From Mesostigma viride (Eukaryota; Streptophyta; Mesostigmatophyceae; Mesostigmatales; Mesostigmataceae): a DNA stretch of 24,103 nt. A model generated the notes under the pieces. That model was not told where the DNA came from and did no database searches. It saw only the letters and a program-made list of their open reading frames with translations. Numbering within the stretch: the stretch's first letter is position 1; each line of letters begins with the position of its first letter. The stretch spans positions 1-24,103 of the forward strand of contig RPFO01002309.1 in NCBI GenBank assembly GCA_009746045.1, read 5' to 3'. The translations under genes and the position numbers were made by a program. Shown here one piece after another: positions 1 to 12,378 of the stretch.

Positions 1-840
1 TGATGAGATTCAGGCTCCCATGGTGTCATCATGGCCCGTCTACGTACATGGATGTCAAGGAATAGTTAAATGATGAGGATTCAGGCTCCCATGGTGTCAT
101 CATGGCTTGTCTACGTACATGGTTGGCATTTATGTATTTAATGAGGAGGATTCAGGCTCCCATGGTGTCTCCATGGCTGGCCTACGTACATGGATGGCAT
201 GTATGTAATTAATGATGAGGATTCAGGCTCCCATGGTGTCATCATGGCCCGTGTACGTACATGAATGGCATTTATGTAATTAATGATGAGGATTCAGGCT
301 CCCATGGTGTCATCATGGCCCGTCTACGTACATGGATGTCAAGGAATAGTAAATGATGAGGATTCAGGCTCCCATGGTGTCATCATGGCTTGTCTACGTA
401 CATGGTTGGCATTTATGTAATTAATGAGGAGGATTCAGGCTCCCATGGTGTCTCCATGGCTGGCCTACGTACATGGATGTCTCATAAAAAAAATGATGAG
501 GATTCAGGCTCTCATGGTGTCATCATGGCCCGTCTACGTACATGGATGTCAAGGCATAGTAAATGATGAGGATTCAGGCTCCCATGGTGTCTCCATGGCT
601 GGCCTACGTACATGGTTGGCATTTATGTAATTAATGATGAGGATTCAGGCTCCCATGGTGTCATCATGGCCCGTCTACGTACATGGATGGCATTTATGTA
701 ATTATTGATGAGGATTCAGGCTCCCATGGTGTCATCATGGCTGGCCTACGTACATGGATGGCATTTATGTAATTAATGATGAGGATTCAGGCTCCCATGG
801 TGTCATCATGGCCCGTGTACGTACATGAATGGCAGTTATG
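1..840. repeat. 70-bp minisatellite, 12 copies, with higher-order variants
   Basis: Twelve copies of a 69-71 bp unit. The shared core TTCAGGCTCCCATGG (one copy has a T change) starts at 9, 80, 151, 222, 293, 363, 434, 503, 573, 644, 715 and 786. Each unit also carries a second CATGG and a TACGTACATG block. Variants differ in the middle (CATCATGGCCCGT, CATCATGGCTTGT, CTCCATGGCTGGC) and at the tail (GGATGTCAAGG, GGTTGGCATTT, GAATGGCA). Copies 1-4 and 5-7 follow the same variant order, so the array expanded in blocks of several units. It runs off the left edge of the window. Short open frames inside it are by-products of the repeat and are not called as genes. Confidence 0.95.
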
Positions 841-974
841 TAATTAAGGGGAGGTGGCACCCCAAAACCCTTAAAAATTGAACTATGGTAATAACACTTG
901 AAATTCATTTGCACAATGCTGAAATATGATTGCGGGCACTAAATAACATCTCTTGTGAGTTGTCCATGCGCTTG

Positions 975-993
975 TTGGGGGTACTACCCCCAA
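975..993. repeat. Short perfect inverted repeat
   Basis: TTGGGGGTA, one base, then TACCCCCAA: 9-bp arms around a single C. A second, weaker inverted repeat follows at 1039-1057 (GGCTGGG and CCCAGCC, 5-base loop), with a TATAAATA at 1013-1020 between them. There is no adjacent T-run or gene end to support a terminator role. Function unknown. Confidence 0.6.
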
Positions 994-2356
994 GTATACG
1001 CCAATATTGCGCTATAAATAGAAAAAGACGCTAATTAGGGCTGGGTATGCCCCAGCCAATGCACACATTTGTTGGCAACCAAAAATCAACCATTTGTAGT
1101 TCCCTGAGTGTGTAGCTTGCTGAGCTATTTACATCATGGAAATGGCAAAACCTTGAACAGTTATTAATTTTCCCGCAAAACAGGTCTTTTTTTACCGGAC
1201 ATTGGGAATAAACATATCATAAACACTTCAGATAAGGCCACAAAATCAAGCGAAAATCCGGCTAACAGGGGGACAGCAGTGGTCCAAGTCCCAGGTCATT
1301 CCGACAAGTCTAGCTCAAGTTATAAGGTTTTGCGTGCTAAAACCTGAACATACGCTAAATGAGGTTTTTCTGTGTATAAGGCCACCTAGACATCATGTTT
1401 TCCATCCAAGAGGCCAAAAAACATGCCCAACTCGATCACACAACATAAGAAAAGGCTAGGCACCTCATCTGCCCTCCCCTGCCCTCAGCATGGCCAGCCT
1501 TGCCAGCGTGCGCATAGCAACACCATCGCTGGGCATACACGCACCAAGAGAGCATACACTAAGCTCAGCCCAAGGTTACCATGTAAATTTATGCCAAGAA
1601 CTCAGCAAGTATACGTGTAAAAACCTTAGAAAGACTGACCAAGCAATAGAGGCAACTGCAGCCTGCAAACTTGGCAGCAAATCATACATGTTGTCTGCCA
1701 AGCATTCACATCCTATCCAGCTTGCCTTGCTGCACACATAGCAGGGAAGTCTTAATGGTTATAGCTCAAGGAAAGCAATGGAAACACCTATCTAATGCAA
1801 TGCCACTCATGCAGTATGGCCAGCAAAAGAACCACTCTCACCTTCCTTTCCAATAGGGCAATTTGCTAAGAAGCTGATGCCAGCTTGTTAGCCTCTAGGC
1901 ACATGCCGGATGTGGTTCTAAAACAGGGGGTGGTTTTACCGGATTAGGATACATTTTTTTGTTTAGGATACATTTGATGCACTGTGCAGTTTTCAGATGT
2001 GTTTGAGGGGGTTGATTGCGCCTAACATGCATTTTATTGAAGCAATGAGTTTCCCAAGATATACATGATATAAACTAAGACAATTGACCCATTAAGGCAA
2101 TGAGACAACATCAATAAGACAACATATGCCAATTGAATAAGACAACTCAACCTTACAGGACGTTGGGCCATCATACGTCGGAATAATTGTCTCACTTATT
2201 ACATAACCAAACTTTTTGAGGGATCGCCATGGTTGCATGGTCTCAACACATGCGCCCTGCACTCATGTGCATCAAAGGTGTTGCGTCTAGTGCCAACTCA
2301 GTGTCAAAGAACTGATTCAATCATATTTCCCGTGTGGCCATGAAGGCCCACATGAG

Positions 2357-2436
2357 TTAAACATGGCCGAGAGTGATTGCATCATCCTTCTTGGCGACAT
2401 CGGTCTTGACGACGTCGATGGGGAAGACGGCAGCAC
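2357..2436 (-). other. Candidate terminal exon, minus strand
   Basis: On the minus strand, a pyrimidine-rich acceptor ending TTCACATGCAG at 2437 is followed by an 80-nt open segment ending in TAA at 2357. Its codons (GTC, TTC, CCC, ATC, GAC, AAG) match the GC3-rich style of the real genes here, giving residues such as VFPIDVVKTDVAKKDD. A strong donor, GTGAGT, sits upstream at 2856, so a 420-nt intron containing the two minisatellites would join this to the polyglutamine gene. The phase required (1) does not match the polyglutamine frame as sequenced, so the link is tentative. A different phase would read to a stop at 2317. Confidence 0.3.
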
Positions 2437-2519
2437 CTGCATGTGAACAAAAGAATCCATGAATTGTGGCATCCAAAGGCAACAACATATTAGCATCCCA
2501 TTGAACACGCAGCCACGCT

Positions 2520-2735
2520 GACCCGGCCATCCAGCCGCCCACGCAGCCACAAAGCCAGCCAGCCACGCAGTGACGCACCCACCCAGCCACACATCCACGC
2601 ATCCACGCACCCGGCACCCCCCCCAGCCAGCCAGCCACGCAGCCACGCAGCCACGCAGCAGCGCAGCCACGCAGCCACGCAGCCACACAGCCACGCACCC
2701 TCCTTTCCAGCCAAGCAGCCACGCAGTCACACAGT
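2520..2735. repeat. GCAGCCAC-type short tandem repeat
   Basis: A run of near-identical 8-bp words (CAGCCACG, with CACA, CATC and CAGT variants) over about 215 bp. It stays open in several frames on both strands, producing Trp/Gly/Cys/Val-rich or Thr/His/Pro-rich peptides, as expected of a repeat and not of a protein. It would lie inside the putative 420-nt intron of the minus-strand gene. Confidence 0.9.
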
Positions 2736-2737
2736 CA

Positions 2738-2836
2738 ACCCCCCCATCCCCCCCCCACCCCCCACCCCCCACCCCCCCACCCCCACCCCCACCCCACCCA
2801 CCCACCCCCCACCCCACCCCCCACCCCACCCACTCA
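2738..2836. repeat. C-rich (CCCACCCC) tract, potential G-quadruplex strand
   Basis: Nearly uninterrupted CCC/CCCA words on the plus strand, so the minus strand has many runs of three to nine Gs separated by single bases. This composition can form G-quadruplex on the minus strand or i-motif on the plus strand. It abuts the GCAGCCAC repeat and, if the adjacent gene is spliced as proposed, lies just downstream of its GTGAGT donor. Confidence 0.85.
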
Positions 2837-2852
2837 ACACTACACGAACGAC

Positions 2853-5109
<2,257 letters not shown>

Positions 5110-5113
5110 AGTT

Positions 5114-5120
5114 CCCGTGG
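5114..5120. promoter_or_regulatory. Isolated CCCGTGG motif at a gene start
   Basis: A single exact CCCGTGG lies a few bases upstream of the minus-strand ATG at 5109. It matches the motif that fills the spacers of the large palindrome, and it is the only exact copy I noticed left of 11 kb. One 7-mer can occur by chance, so a regulatory role is only a suggestion. Confidence 0.3.
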
Positions 5121-5263
5121 CTAGTGCCCATCACCTTCCACCTTGAGCGGGGCGAAGTCACGAATTCAAGCGCGAAGTGCATTTGAATCAAGCGGGAACT
5201 GGGTGACACTGCTTGAAGACGTGCAGCTCCAAGGCATGCAAATGATGCAATGTATGAAAGATA

Positions 5264-5937
5264 CGATACGCAAAGTTCAGGTGTTCAGGTGAAGCCGTGA
5301 AGACGTGAAGCCGTGAAGCCGTGAAGACGTGGTGAAGACAGGTGAAGACGCGGTGAAGACGTGAAGACGTGAAGACGTGAAGACGTGAAGACGTTCAGAC
5401 ACGATACGGCAAGTTCAGGTGAAGTTCAGGTGTTCAGGTGAAGCCGTGAAGACGTGAAGCCGTGAAGCCGTGAAGACGTGGTGAAGACAGGTGAAGACGC
5501 GGTGAAGACGTGAAGACGTGAAGACGTGAAGACGTGAAGACGTTCAGACACGATACGGCAAGTTCAGGTGAAGTTCAGGTGTTCAGGTGAAGCCGTGAAG
5601 ACGTGAAGCCGTGAAGCCGTGAAGACGTGGTGAAGACAGGTGAAGACGCGGTGAAGACGTGAAGACGTGAAGACGTGAAGACGTTCAGACACGATACGGC
5701 AAGTTCAGGTGAAGTTCAGGTGTTCAGGTGAAGCCGTGAAGACGTGAAGCCGTGAAGCCGTGAAGACGTGGTGAAGACAGGTGAAGACGCGGTGAAGCCG
5801 TGAAGACGTGAAGACGTGCATGCAAGGTATCAAAGATACGATACGCGGCAAGTTCAGGTGAAGTCGTGAAGACGTGAAGACGTGGTGAAGACAGGTGAAG
5901 ACGCGGTGAAGACGGGAAGACGGGAAGACGTGAAGAC
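5264..5937. repeat. GTGAAGACG satellite with 138-149 bp higher-order unit
   Basis: Five higher-order units begin with CGATACG at 5264, 5402, 5551, 5692 and 5839, spaced 138, 149, 141 and 147 bp. Each contains AAGTTCAGGTG and then many copies of a 9-bp word GTGAAGACG or GTGAAGCCG, with GGTGAAGACAG and GACGCGGTGAAG variants. Differences in length come from the number of 9-mers. Open frames on the minus strand (repeats of SSRLH and CLHHVFT type) are by-products. The array fills much of the spacer between the two divergent genes. Confidence 0.93.
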
Positions 5938-5989
5938 AAATTGCAGCACTCCGCCGCAGCAGTCGCACGCAGGTAGAAACGAGTATTGC

Positions 5990-6440
5990 TGCTTGAATCT
6001 TATAATTCCTATCGAATGTAAAACAGGTTTTTCGTAAAGAAATCCGATGTGTGGGCGGGCTTTACATAGTTGCGATTTCTGGCCTGCGATTTCTGGCCTG
6101 CGCTGGTTGTCTCTTTGATAGTGCTTCTGCCCAAGCACTACCGGCTGTAAAACAGTATACTTCTTGAAGAAATCAGTTGGGGCTTTGTTGGGCGTCACAT
6201 TTGACCGGTGGGCGGAGTTTCCTGCTTCTGTGAAGGCGCCATCGAATGTAGATCAGTAGATTTTCTAAAGAAATCTGAGGTGTGGGCGGGGCCTTTATTG
6301 CTTGTGTCCATCCACCACCGGATGTAGAACAGTAGACTTATTGAAGAAATCAGTTTGGGGCTTTGTTGGGCGCCACATTTGAGCGGTGGGCGGGGTTTCT
6401 TGCTTCTGTCCAAGCACCACCGGGTGTAATACAGTAGATT
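5990..6440. repeat. Interleaved A/B repeats upstream of the transposase-like gene
   Basis: Two related modules alternate. Module A (near 6013 and 6237) reads ATCGAATGTA, about 20 bases, then AAAGAAATC and TGTGGGCGGG. Module B (near 6134, 6311 and a partial copy at 6413) reads CACCGG or ACTACCGG, TGTAnnACAGTA, TTGAAGAAATCAG, GGGGCTTTGTTGGGCG, CACATTTGA and CGGTGGGCGG. The last partial B copy ends just before the ATG at 6451. A short GATTTCTGGCCTGC duplication lies at 6076-6102. Position suggests promoter or subterminal transposon repeats. I found no clear TATA box in the last 60 bases. Confidence 0.75.
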
Positions 6441-6450
6441 TCCTATTAAC

Positions 6451-9400
6451 ATGGATGAAGAATGGGATGTGCCAGACCTGGTGGATTCGGATGCGAGTTC
6501 TGAAGCTAGTTGGGGCGGGGATTCTGACGGCTCTGACGACGACCTGCTTCACACGGAAATGGGGCCCGGCACGTCTTCCTCTCGAGCGAAGCGCAGTGGG
6601 AAGAAAGATGGCGCCCGGCTTCTCGCCTCCAAATTGAAGTCCGTTGACAAGGACATCGCCAAGGCCAGGAAGTGCGGTCCGACTTGTGGGGAGCATTGCC
6701 TCGAGAAGGTGGGCACCTTACTTACCGATACCAGGTCGTGGACTGCCTTTCGAGAGTACCTGTACAACCAAACGGACCAGCAGCGCATGGCCTCCCTTTG
6801 CGAGGTGATCCGGTCGGCCGGCGTGGGCAACATCGAGGTAGAATCCCCTGCCGACGGTGGCCGTTACAAGAAGTACATCATTACCGGCCCTTTACACGTG
6901 GACGTGGTGATTGCGGGGTGCATGTACACCGTCACCGGTTGTGCATCTGCCATCCGGAAGATGGCCGGCGTTACCCGGGCGACTTGGAACAATCTGGTGG
7001 CGTCGGTCGTGTCGGCGAAAGAGTATTTCCTGACCGTGCATCCCAACGACCTAGCGACTTTCGGTGTTGGTCTGGAGCACGCACCACCTGAGCGTGATGC
7101 TCGGGGGCGTTCGGAGGTTGGCGAACACGCAGCAATGTGGATGCACGAGTTGGTGCAGCAGATCGCAGACCATGACCCGACTCATGCTGGCGTTGTCTTC
7201 ATGGACGTCATGTCCATCAAGGAGATGCACGCCATGTACGTTGAAGACGTGGTGGCAGAAGCGGGGGAAGGGGCCAAGGTGCTAGGCTACAACGCATTCT
7301 ACCGCATCTGGCGCACCTACTGCAAAGGCGACTACTTCCCAGGGCAGAGGAGCCCGAAGGTGGTGGTATGCCCGCACAACAAGAGCACCGGTCACTGCGC
7401 GGACTGCGTGGAACTGCGCATGCGGCGCCGCGGTGCTTCAACTGAGGCACAACGGCAGTACGTCGACAACCAAATCAAGCAGCATGTCGCTCTGGCCTGG
7501 TTTACCCGCCAGAACTATTGGTTGAGGCGCGAGCTTGCCTGCGCGATGGTGGCCGCTATGTTGACGGCCATTTTGTCGATCAACCTCGACAAGCTGGATC
7601 ACGCCAAGACATACTGGCCGAAGCTGGTGGGGGGGCCCGACTCATGGGGCAGCTATGCAGGTGGCATGATGCCGTTCTCGCTCTTCTGTGCGGCCGTCCA
7701 TGGGTACAAGGCGATGTGGTTCATCGTTCTCGCATGGGTCCTCATGACCGACAACCTCTCCGGCAGTGTCACCGTCACGATGCTGATGCACATCCTGGCG
7801 CAGTTGATGAGGGACCAGCCATGGAGGAGGGCGGGGCTGCCGCACATGCCCAGGTGTTTGTGCCTGCAACTGGACGGTGGGAGTGAAAACCGGAATCACA
7901 CCGTCTTACTGTTTGCATGGTGGCTCGTACACGTTGGCTTCTTCGACGTCGTCGAAATGCACCGCATGCTCGTGGGCCACACGCACGCCGACCCAGATCA
8001 GAAATTCGGCGTGCTTGTGGCCTACATGAGACACGCTGTGGCGGGGGGGCCTAGCTTCGTGCACAAGTACCCAACTTTGGAGAGCTGGGTGGCGGCCATA
8101 GAAGAGGCATTCCGTCAGCCTAGTGGTGCAGCTGCGAACTGCAACTCGACCGTCCCCGCTGGCACGGAGGTCAAGGTATTGGGGGTCGCTTACGATGTCA
8201 GGAACTTTCTCACTCCGTTGCAGCGCGAGTCGTTTGCCGGTTGGTGCAGCACGGTAGATTGGATGACCGGTAGGGAGGATCAGGTTATCAAGGTCACCAG
8301 GGTGCGTGGTGATGTCGTGCAGCCTGCGTGCAGCGAGGCGCAGCCGGCGCACGGAGGGGCGGCGCCATCGGTGCGCGGCGGGGCGGCAGCGGCGGCGCAG
8401 CCGGCACGCGGCGGGGCGGGGCAGTCGGCGGGCAGCGGGGCGGCGCTGCCGGTGCGCGGCGGGGCGGGGCAGTCGGCGGGCAGCGGGGCGGCGCTGCCGG
8501 TGCGCGGCGGGGCGGGGCAGTCGACGGGCGGCGGGGCGGGGCAGCCGGTGCGCGGCGGGGCGGGGCAGTCGGCGGGCGGCGAGGTGGCGCAGCCAGCGTG
8601 CAGCGAGGTGGCAGCGGCGGCGCAGCCGGCATGCGGCGGGGCGGGGCTATCGACGGGCGGCAGGGCGGGGCAGTCGACGGGCGGCGGGGCAGGGCCGTCG
8701 GCGCGCGGGGGCCAGCGGCGCTGCCGGCGCGCGTGGGCGGCGGGGCGGGGCTGTCGACGGGCGGCGGGGCGGGGCAGTCGACGGGCGGCGGGGCAGGGCT
8801 GTCGGCGCGCGGGGGGCCAGCGGCGCTGCCGGCGCGCGTGGGCGGCGGGGCGGGGCTGTCGACGGGCGGCGGGGCGGGGCAGTCGACGGGCGGCGGGGCA
8901 GGGCCGTCGGCGCGCGGGGGGCCAGCGGCGCTGCCGGCGCGCGTGGGCGGCGGGGCGGGGCTGTCGACGGGCGGCGGGGCGGGGCTGTCGACGGGCGGCG
9001 GGGCAGGGCTGTCGGCGCGCGGGGGCCAGCGGCGCTGCCGGCGCGCGTGGGCGGCGGGGCGGGGCTGTCGACGGGCGGCGGGGCGGGGCAGTCGACGGGC
9101 GGCGGGGCAGGGCCGTCGGCGTGCGGGGGGCCAGCGGCGCTGCCGGCGCGCGTGGGCGGCGGGGCGGGGCTGTCGACGGGCGGCGGGGCGGGGCAGTCGA
9201 CGGGCGGCGGGGCAGGGCCGTCGGCGCGCGGGGGCCAGCGGCGCTGCCGGCGCGCGTGGGCGGCGGGGCGGGGCTGTCGACGGGCGGCGGGGCGGGGCAG
9301 TCGACGGGCGGCGGGGCAGGGCCGTCGGCGCGCGGGGGCCAGCGGCGCTGCCGGCGCGCGTGGGCGGCGGGGCGGGGCTGTCGACGGGCGGCGGGGCGGG

Positions 9401-11182
9401 GCAGTCGACGGGCGGCGGGGCAGGGCCGTCGGCGCGCGGGGGGCCAGCGGCGCTGCCGGCGCGCGTGGGCGGCGGGGCGGGGCTGTCGACGGGCGGCGGG
9501 GCGGGGCAGTCGACGGGCGGCGGGGCAGGGCCGTCGGCGCGCGGGGGGCCAGCGGCGCTGCCGGCGCGCGTGGGCGGCGGGCGGGGCTGTCGACGGGCGG
9601 CGGGGCGGGGCAGTCGACGGGCGGCGGTCGCCTGTACAAAGGCAGTCGCTCAATGAAGGTGCACCACGCCGTCTTCTTCCAGGTACAGGGCAACGCAGAG
9701 ACCTGGTTGTCCTACCGGACCACGGAGTCCCAAAAGACGCCGTGGCAGCCCGCGGGGACTCGACAGGAAGGCGCGCCACGGTGCGGGAAGGCGATTACAC
9801 AGCCTTACAAGTTTGATGCGGAGGGGCGGCCGCTGTTTGGCGTCCGACTTGTGGATCCAGACCGCATTCCGATGTTGCAGGACACCCCAGCCTTCGCACC
9901 ATTGAACATGGAGTTTCTGGGGAAGGAGCTGGAGTCGATCAAAGCAAGGGTCCAGAAGTTGCCCCATGGCATCTGGCAGTGGTACTTTCCGCCCGACACC
10001 ATCAAGCCAAACGAGGCCTTTTTCGCAAAAGTCCCACATGCCCCTGAGGAGGTGCCTGAGGAGTGGCGCCCTTTGCCGTGGCCATCTCGCGCGGACATCT
10101 CCGCCCTGCGTGAGCACGATGCAGCGCCTGAACCACCACCGACGCAAGAAGAGCACTTCATGGCGTTGGTCGACGCAGAGGCGGTGCGCGTCACCCCGCT
10201 GGTAGACCGAGTTCGTCATGATGGCCACACACAGCAGGAATGGGCGGCAGAAGACAGGGCCATGGCAGCCAAGGTCGCTTACTTGAAGCGCATGCAAGGC
10301 GTTGAGAAAGGCTCCGCTGTTCTATACTGGCACCCTTCAGCTGGTATTCTCTGCAACTCGAAGCTCACGTGGACTCCAGTCCTCTTTGGCATCATCAAGG
10401 AGGTGGTTGCGAAGGAGGATGGCGGCCAACCTTCTATTGAGCTCTTTGTATACCGCGCTAAGCATTTGCGTGACACGTGGCACCCGTGGAACCCAGACAT
10501 TGCGCAATGGCCCCATCCGCCAACCACTGCGGCGCACACGGTGATCATCACCGCGTCAGACCTCGTCTTGACACAAGTGGTGGGCAAGCGAGGTCAGCCG
10601 CCCCATGCAGTCTCCTTGGGTGCGAACAAAAAGCTCACCAAGGAGTGCCTAAAGGCGCTGAAGGAGGTGCCCGATGACGCGGAACACCCGGTCGTGAAGT
10701 GGCAAGATGCTGAATGCTCGAAGGGCATCGTCGGCATGGCGAAGGCATGCTGGGAAGACATAACGCTGCAGGTCAAGAGTGGCAGCCGCAACCTCGTAGG
10801 GCAAGTCGTGTGTCATTGGGCGTCGGAGCGTGTGATATCTGCGGACGGTCGCACCGAAAGCCGGGACGGCAGGTACCATGGTCGTGTCGCTGTTGTTGAC
10901 ACGCAAAACGACATGGTAGCCATGTACTGGGGTGCCCGTTGGGAGGAGGACGCGGTTTCTTGCGTGCCTCTCCACGAGCTGGAGGCACAGATCTGCGGGT
11001 GCCCCGGTGTGGTCGTCCCTGCGTTGCAAGCGCCGGATATCACCCTGGCCGAGGCTCGATTGCGCGAGATGGTTCCACCCAGCGACGATGTGGCGGAGAA
11101 CAACAACGCAGGCGCCTCCCGGCGTCGGAAGCGAGCGCTCATCCTTGCCGATGACGATGACGACGACGACGACGACTGCTGA
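6451..11182 (+). CDS. DUF7869-like, transposase-like protein with GC-rich repeat insert; frame broken by five G losses
   Basis: Start ATG 6451. An acidic N-terminus (residues 1-32) is followed by a conserved core: a Cys/His cluster C307-x-H309, C316-x2-C319, then LDGGSEN with D475, and GHTHADPDQKF with H510, H512, D514 and D516. The D-GG-SEN-N and HTH-x-D-x-D signature is what I know from eukaryotic DUF7869 proteins, probably RNase-H-like transposases; catalysis is inferred. From about residue 630 a Gly/Ala/Arg repeat begins. After it the downstream frame gives about 510 residues (9640-11182) with KVHHAVFFQV, possible SH3-like segments, a basic SRRRKR and a poly-Asp tail. As sequenced the two halves are in different frames. 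Four repeat units have five Gs where the others have six, and the last unit lacks one more. Adding five bases to 4732 gives 4737, exactly 1579 codons. No introns seen. Confidence 0.7.
8330..8700 (+). repeat. Irregular GC-rich Gly/Ala repeats in the transposase-like gene
   Basis: Degenerate units based on GCGGGGCGGGGCAGTCG and GCGCTGCCGGTGCGC, encoding phrases such as GGAGQSAGSGAALPVR in the gene's own frame. They precede the regular 105-bp array and appear to be its older, diverged part. The entry frame remains open throughout. Confidence 0.8.
8711..9640 (+). repeat. Nine-copy 104/105-bp GC-rich tandem array
   Basis: The marker GCCAGCGGCG starts at 8711, 8816, 8921, 9025, 9130, 9234, 9338, 9443 and 9548, with spacing 105 or 104. 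The 105-bp unit is 35 codons (PAALPARVGGGAGLSTGG and onward). Preceding G-runs are 5 at 8711, 9025, 9234 and 9338, and 6 elsewhere. The final unit has GGGCGGCGGGCGGGG where others have one more G. Each missing G shifts the frame, which explains why three plus-strand frames and several minus-strand frames stay open here. Those alternative frames are not genes. Confidence 0.92.
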
Positions 11183-11463
11183 AGCGCGAGCAGCGTTGTT
11201 GTCATTGAGCTGCTCATGTGCTGCTGCTGCTGCTACAAAAACCTAAAGTGACCCCCTTTTGGAGGGCTGACAGGCATGCACAATAACATGGCATTCCTCG
11301 TGGTAAAGCATGGAAATAAACACATGTAATGATATTTATTAATGAAACAATTCTTTATTCCAGATTATATTGCATGAATGGACTCTGTCACGTGTATTGG
11401 TGCTGCCACCACCAAGAAAAAGCCAGCATGGCTGTGCTGGTGCTGCCACACTACCATAGCTGT
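11183..11463. terminator. Convergent 3' region with poly(A) signals on both strands
   Basis: Spacer between the plus-strand gene ending at 11182 and the minus-strand gene ending at 11464. The plus strand has AATAAA near 11311-11316. The minus strand has AATAAA-type signals (TTTATT on plus near 11334 and 11352). A CTGCTGCTGCTGCT stretch at 11220-11235 and a CCCCCTTTTGGAGGG near-palindrome at about 11254 are also present. I looked for terminal inverted repeats of a mobile element here and saw none matching 841-2500. Confidence 0.55.
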
Positions 11464-12378
11464 CTAGTGTGCATTTCCCTCGTCATTATCCTCCTGCTCC
11501 TCCTCCTCATCATCATTGTGCCCATCCTTGGCATCCACGTCCTTAGGATCATCGTCCTTGGGATCATCGTCCAACGGGATTGCATCGTCGTCGTCGACAA
11601 CCTCGATGGCTCGCTTCACAGAGGCCTGCCACGCCTCCTTCTCGGCACGGAGTGCTTCCAGCTCGGCCATGATCTCTTGCTGCTTCCTCTCGCTAGCCTT
11701 GAGCTTCATGCCGATGGCCATCGCAGCCCGCTGGGGATCCTCAAACATCTGGCCGTGGCCTGCGCTCTTGGGGTTCTCCCCGCCGAGCTTGCTTGGAATG
11801 GTTGTAGGGGTGCGCTCGCGCGAAACCTGCTCGGTCTTCGTGCGCTTGTAGGCAGGCTCGCTCCCCCCCTCCGCCTGCCCCGCCTTCTCCTGCATGACAG
11901 CCATCCATGCCGTTCTGATAGCAACGTGGTTCGTGCCAAACTTCTTAGCAAACTGGGCGGACTGCGTTCCAGTGAAGGTGTTGCAGAAATTGATGATCAT
12001 CTCGTTGCATCCAGGCTCAAAATTTGAGATTGGCAGCCAGTCAAAACGCTGGAGCGATTTGCCCTGGCGGTTGGCCTTCTGCCTCTCCTCGTCTGTGTAA
12101 AACCACTCCACAAGGAGCTCAACAACATTGTCGACCATCTTTGCATCTATTATTTTGGACACATCAAAGTGGTCGTACGAGTCATTCTTCGCATCTTCAG
12201 CAGGCGCCTTGCTGTCTGAAGCACGTTTCTTGTCACGATTGTCCGCCCTCACACCCCTCTCTGCAACGTTCACCTCTCTCTCTTTCGACTTAATATCATC
12301 GTCGAGACGCTTCCCGAATATCGTGAGAATCGTCTCGTAACTGGCACGATTCATGAGAATTGCAAGGTTGTCTTTCAT
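11464..12378 (-). CDS. Hypothetical acidic coiled-coil protein, intact (left-arm) copy
   Basis: A 304-residue frame from ATG 12378 to TAG 11464. I do not recognise the family. Residues 1-75 are charged; a central segment (about 75-165) with FDVSKIIDAK, LLVEWFYTDEERQ and FAKKFGTNHVAIRTAWMAVM looks globular and could include a helix-turn-helix-like DNA-binding fold. A predicted coiled coil follows (LKASERKQQEIMAELEALR). The C-terminus is strongly acidic with a tandem DDDPKDDDPKDVDAKD. Such a layout suits a nuclear DNA- or chromatin-associated protein, by inference. It is the outermost palindrome gene and its 3' end lies beyond the mirrored region. The right-arm copy has a one-base insertion. 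Confidence 0.65.
   Translation of the reverse strand: MKDNLAILMNRASYETILTIFGKRLDDDIKSKEREVNVAERGVRADNRDKKRASDSKAPAEDAKNDSYDHFDVSKIIDAKMVDNVVELLVEWFYTDEERQKANRQGKSLQRFDWLPISNFEPGCNEMIINFCNTFTGTQSAQFAKKFGTNHVAIRTAWMAVMQEKAGQAEGGSEPAYKRTKTEQVSRERTPTTIPSKLGGENPKSAGHGQMFEDPQRAAMAIGMKLKASERKQQEIMAELEALRAEKEAWQASVKRAIEVVDDDDAIPLDDDPKDDDPKDVDAKDGHNDDEEEEQEDNDEGNAH

Larger units (their letters stand above)
841..2519. other. AT-rich gene-poor spacer
   Basis: No convincing gene is visible. The open frames here are under 90 codons, overlap one another in different frames and lack recognisable motifs. A TATAAATA at 1013-1020 follows a perfect 9-bp inverted repeat, but no credible reading frame lies downstream. 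A short repeated TTAGGATACA occurs near 1945-1975, and AAGACAA-type words recur around 2076-2150. The last 160 bases may contain a terminal exon on the minus strand, listed separately. Confidence 0.6.

Noticed and set aside
424-630. 68-residue frame in the 70-bp minisatellite
   Set aside because: Exists only because the repeat happens to lack stops over three units; unit length is not constant.
1423-1856. Three short overlapping plus-strand frames
   Set aside because: Under 85 codons, in different frames, with no motif, promoter or consistent codon use.
8280-9779. Minus-strand Pro/Ala/Arg-rich frames up to 499 residues, and a second plus-strand frame (8328-9656)
   Set aside because: By-products of the 105-bp GC-rich array, which has almost no stop codons in any frame; no non-repetitive domain is included.
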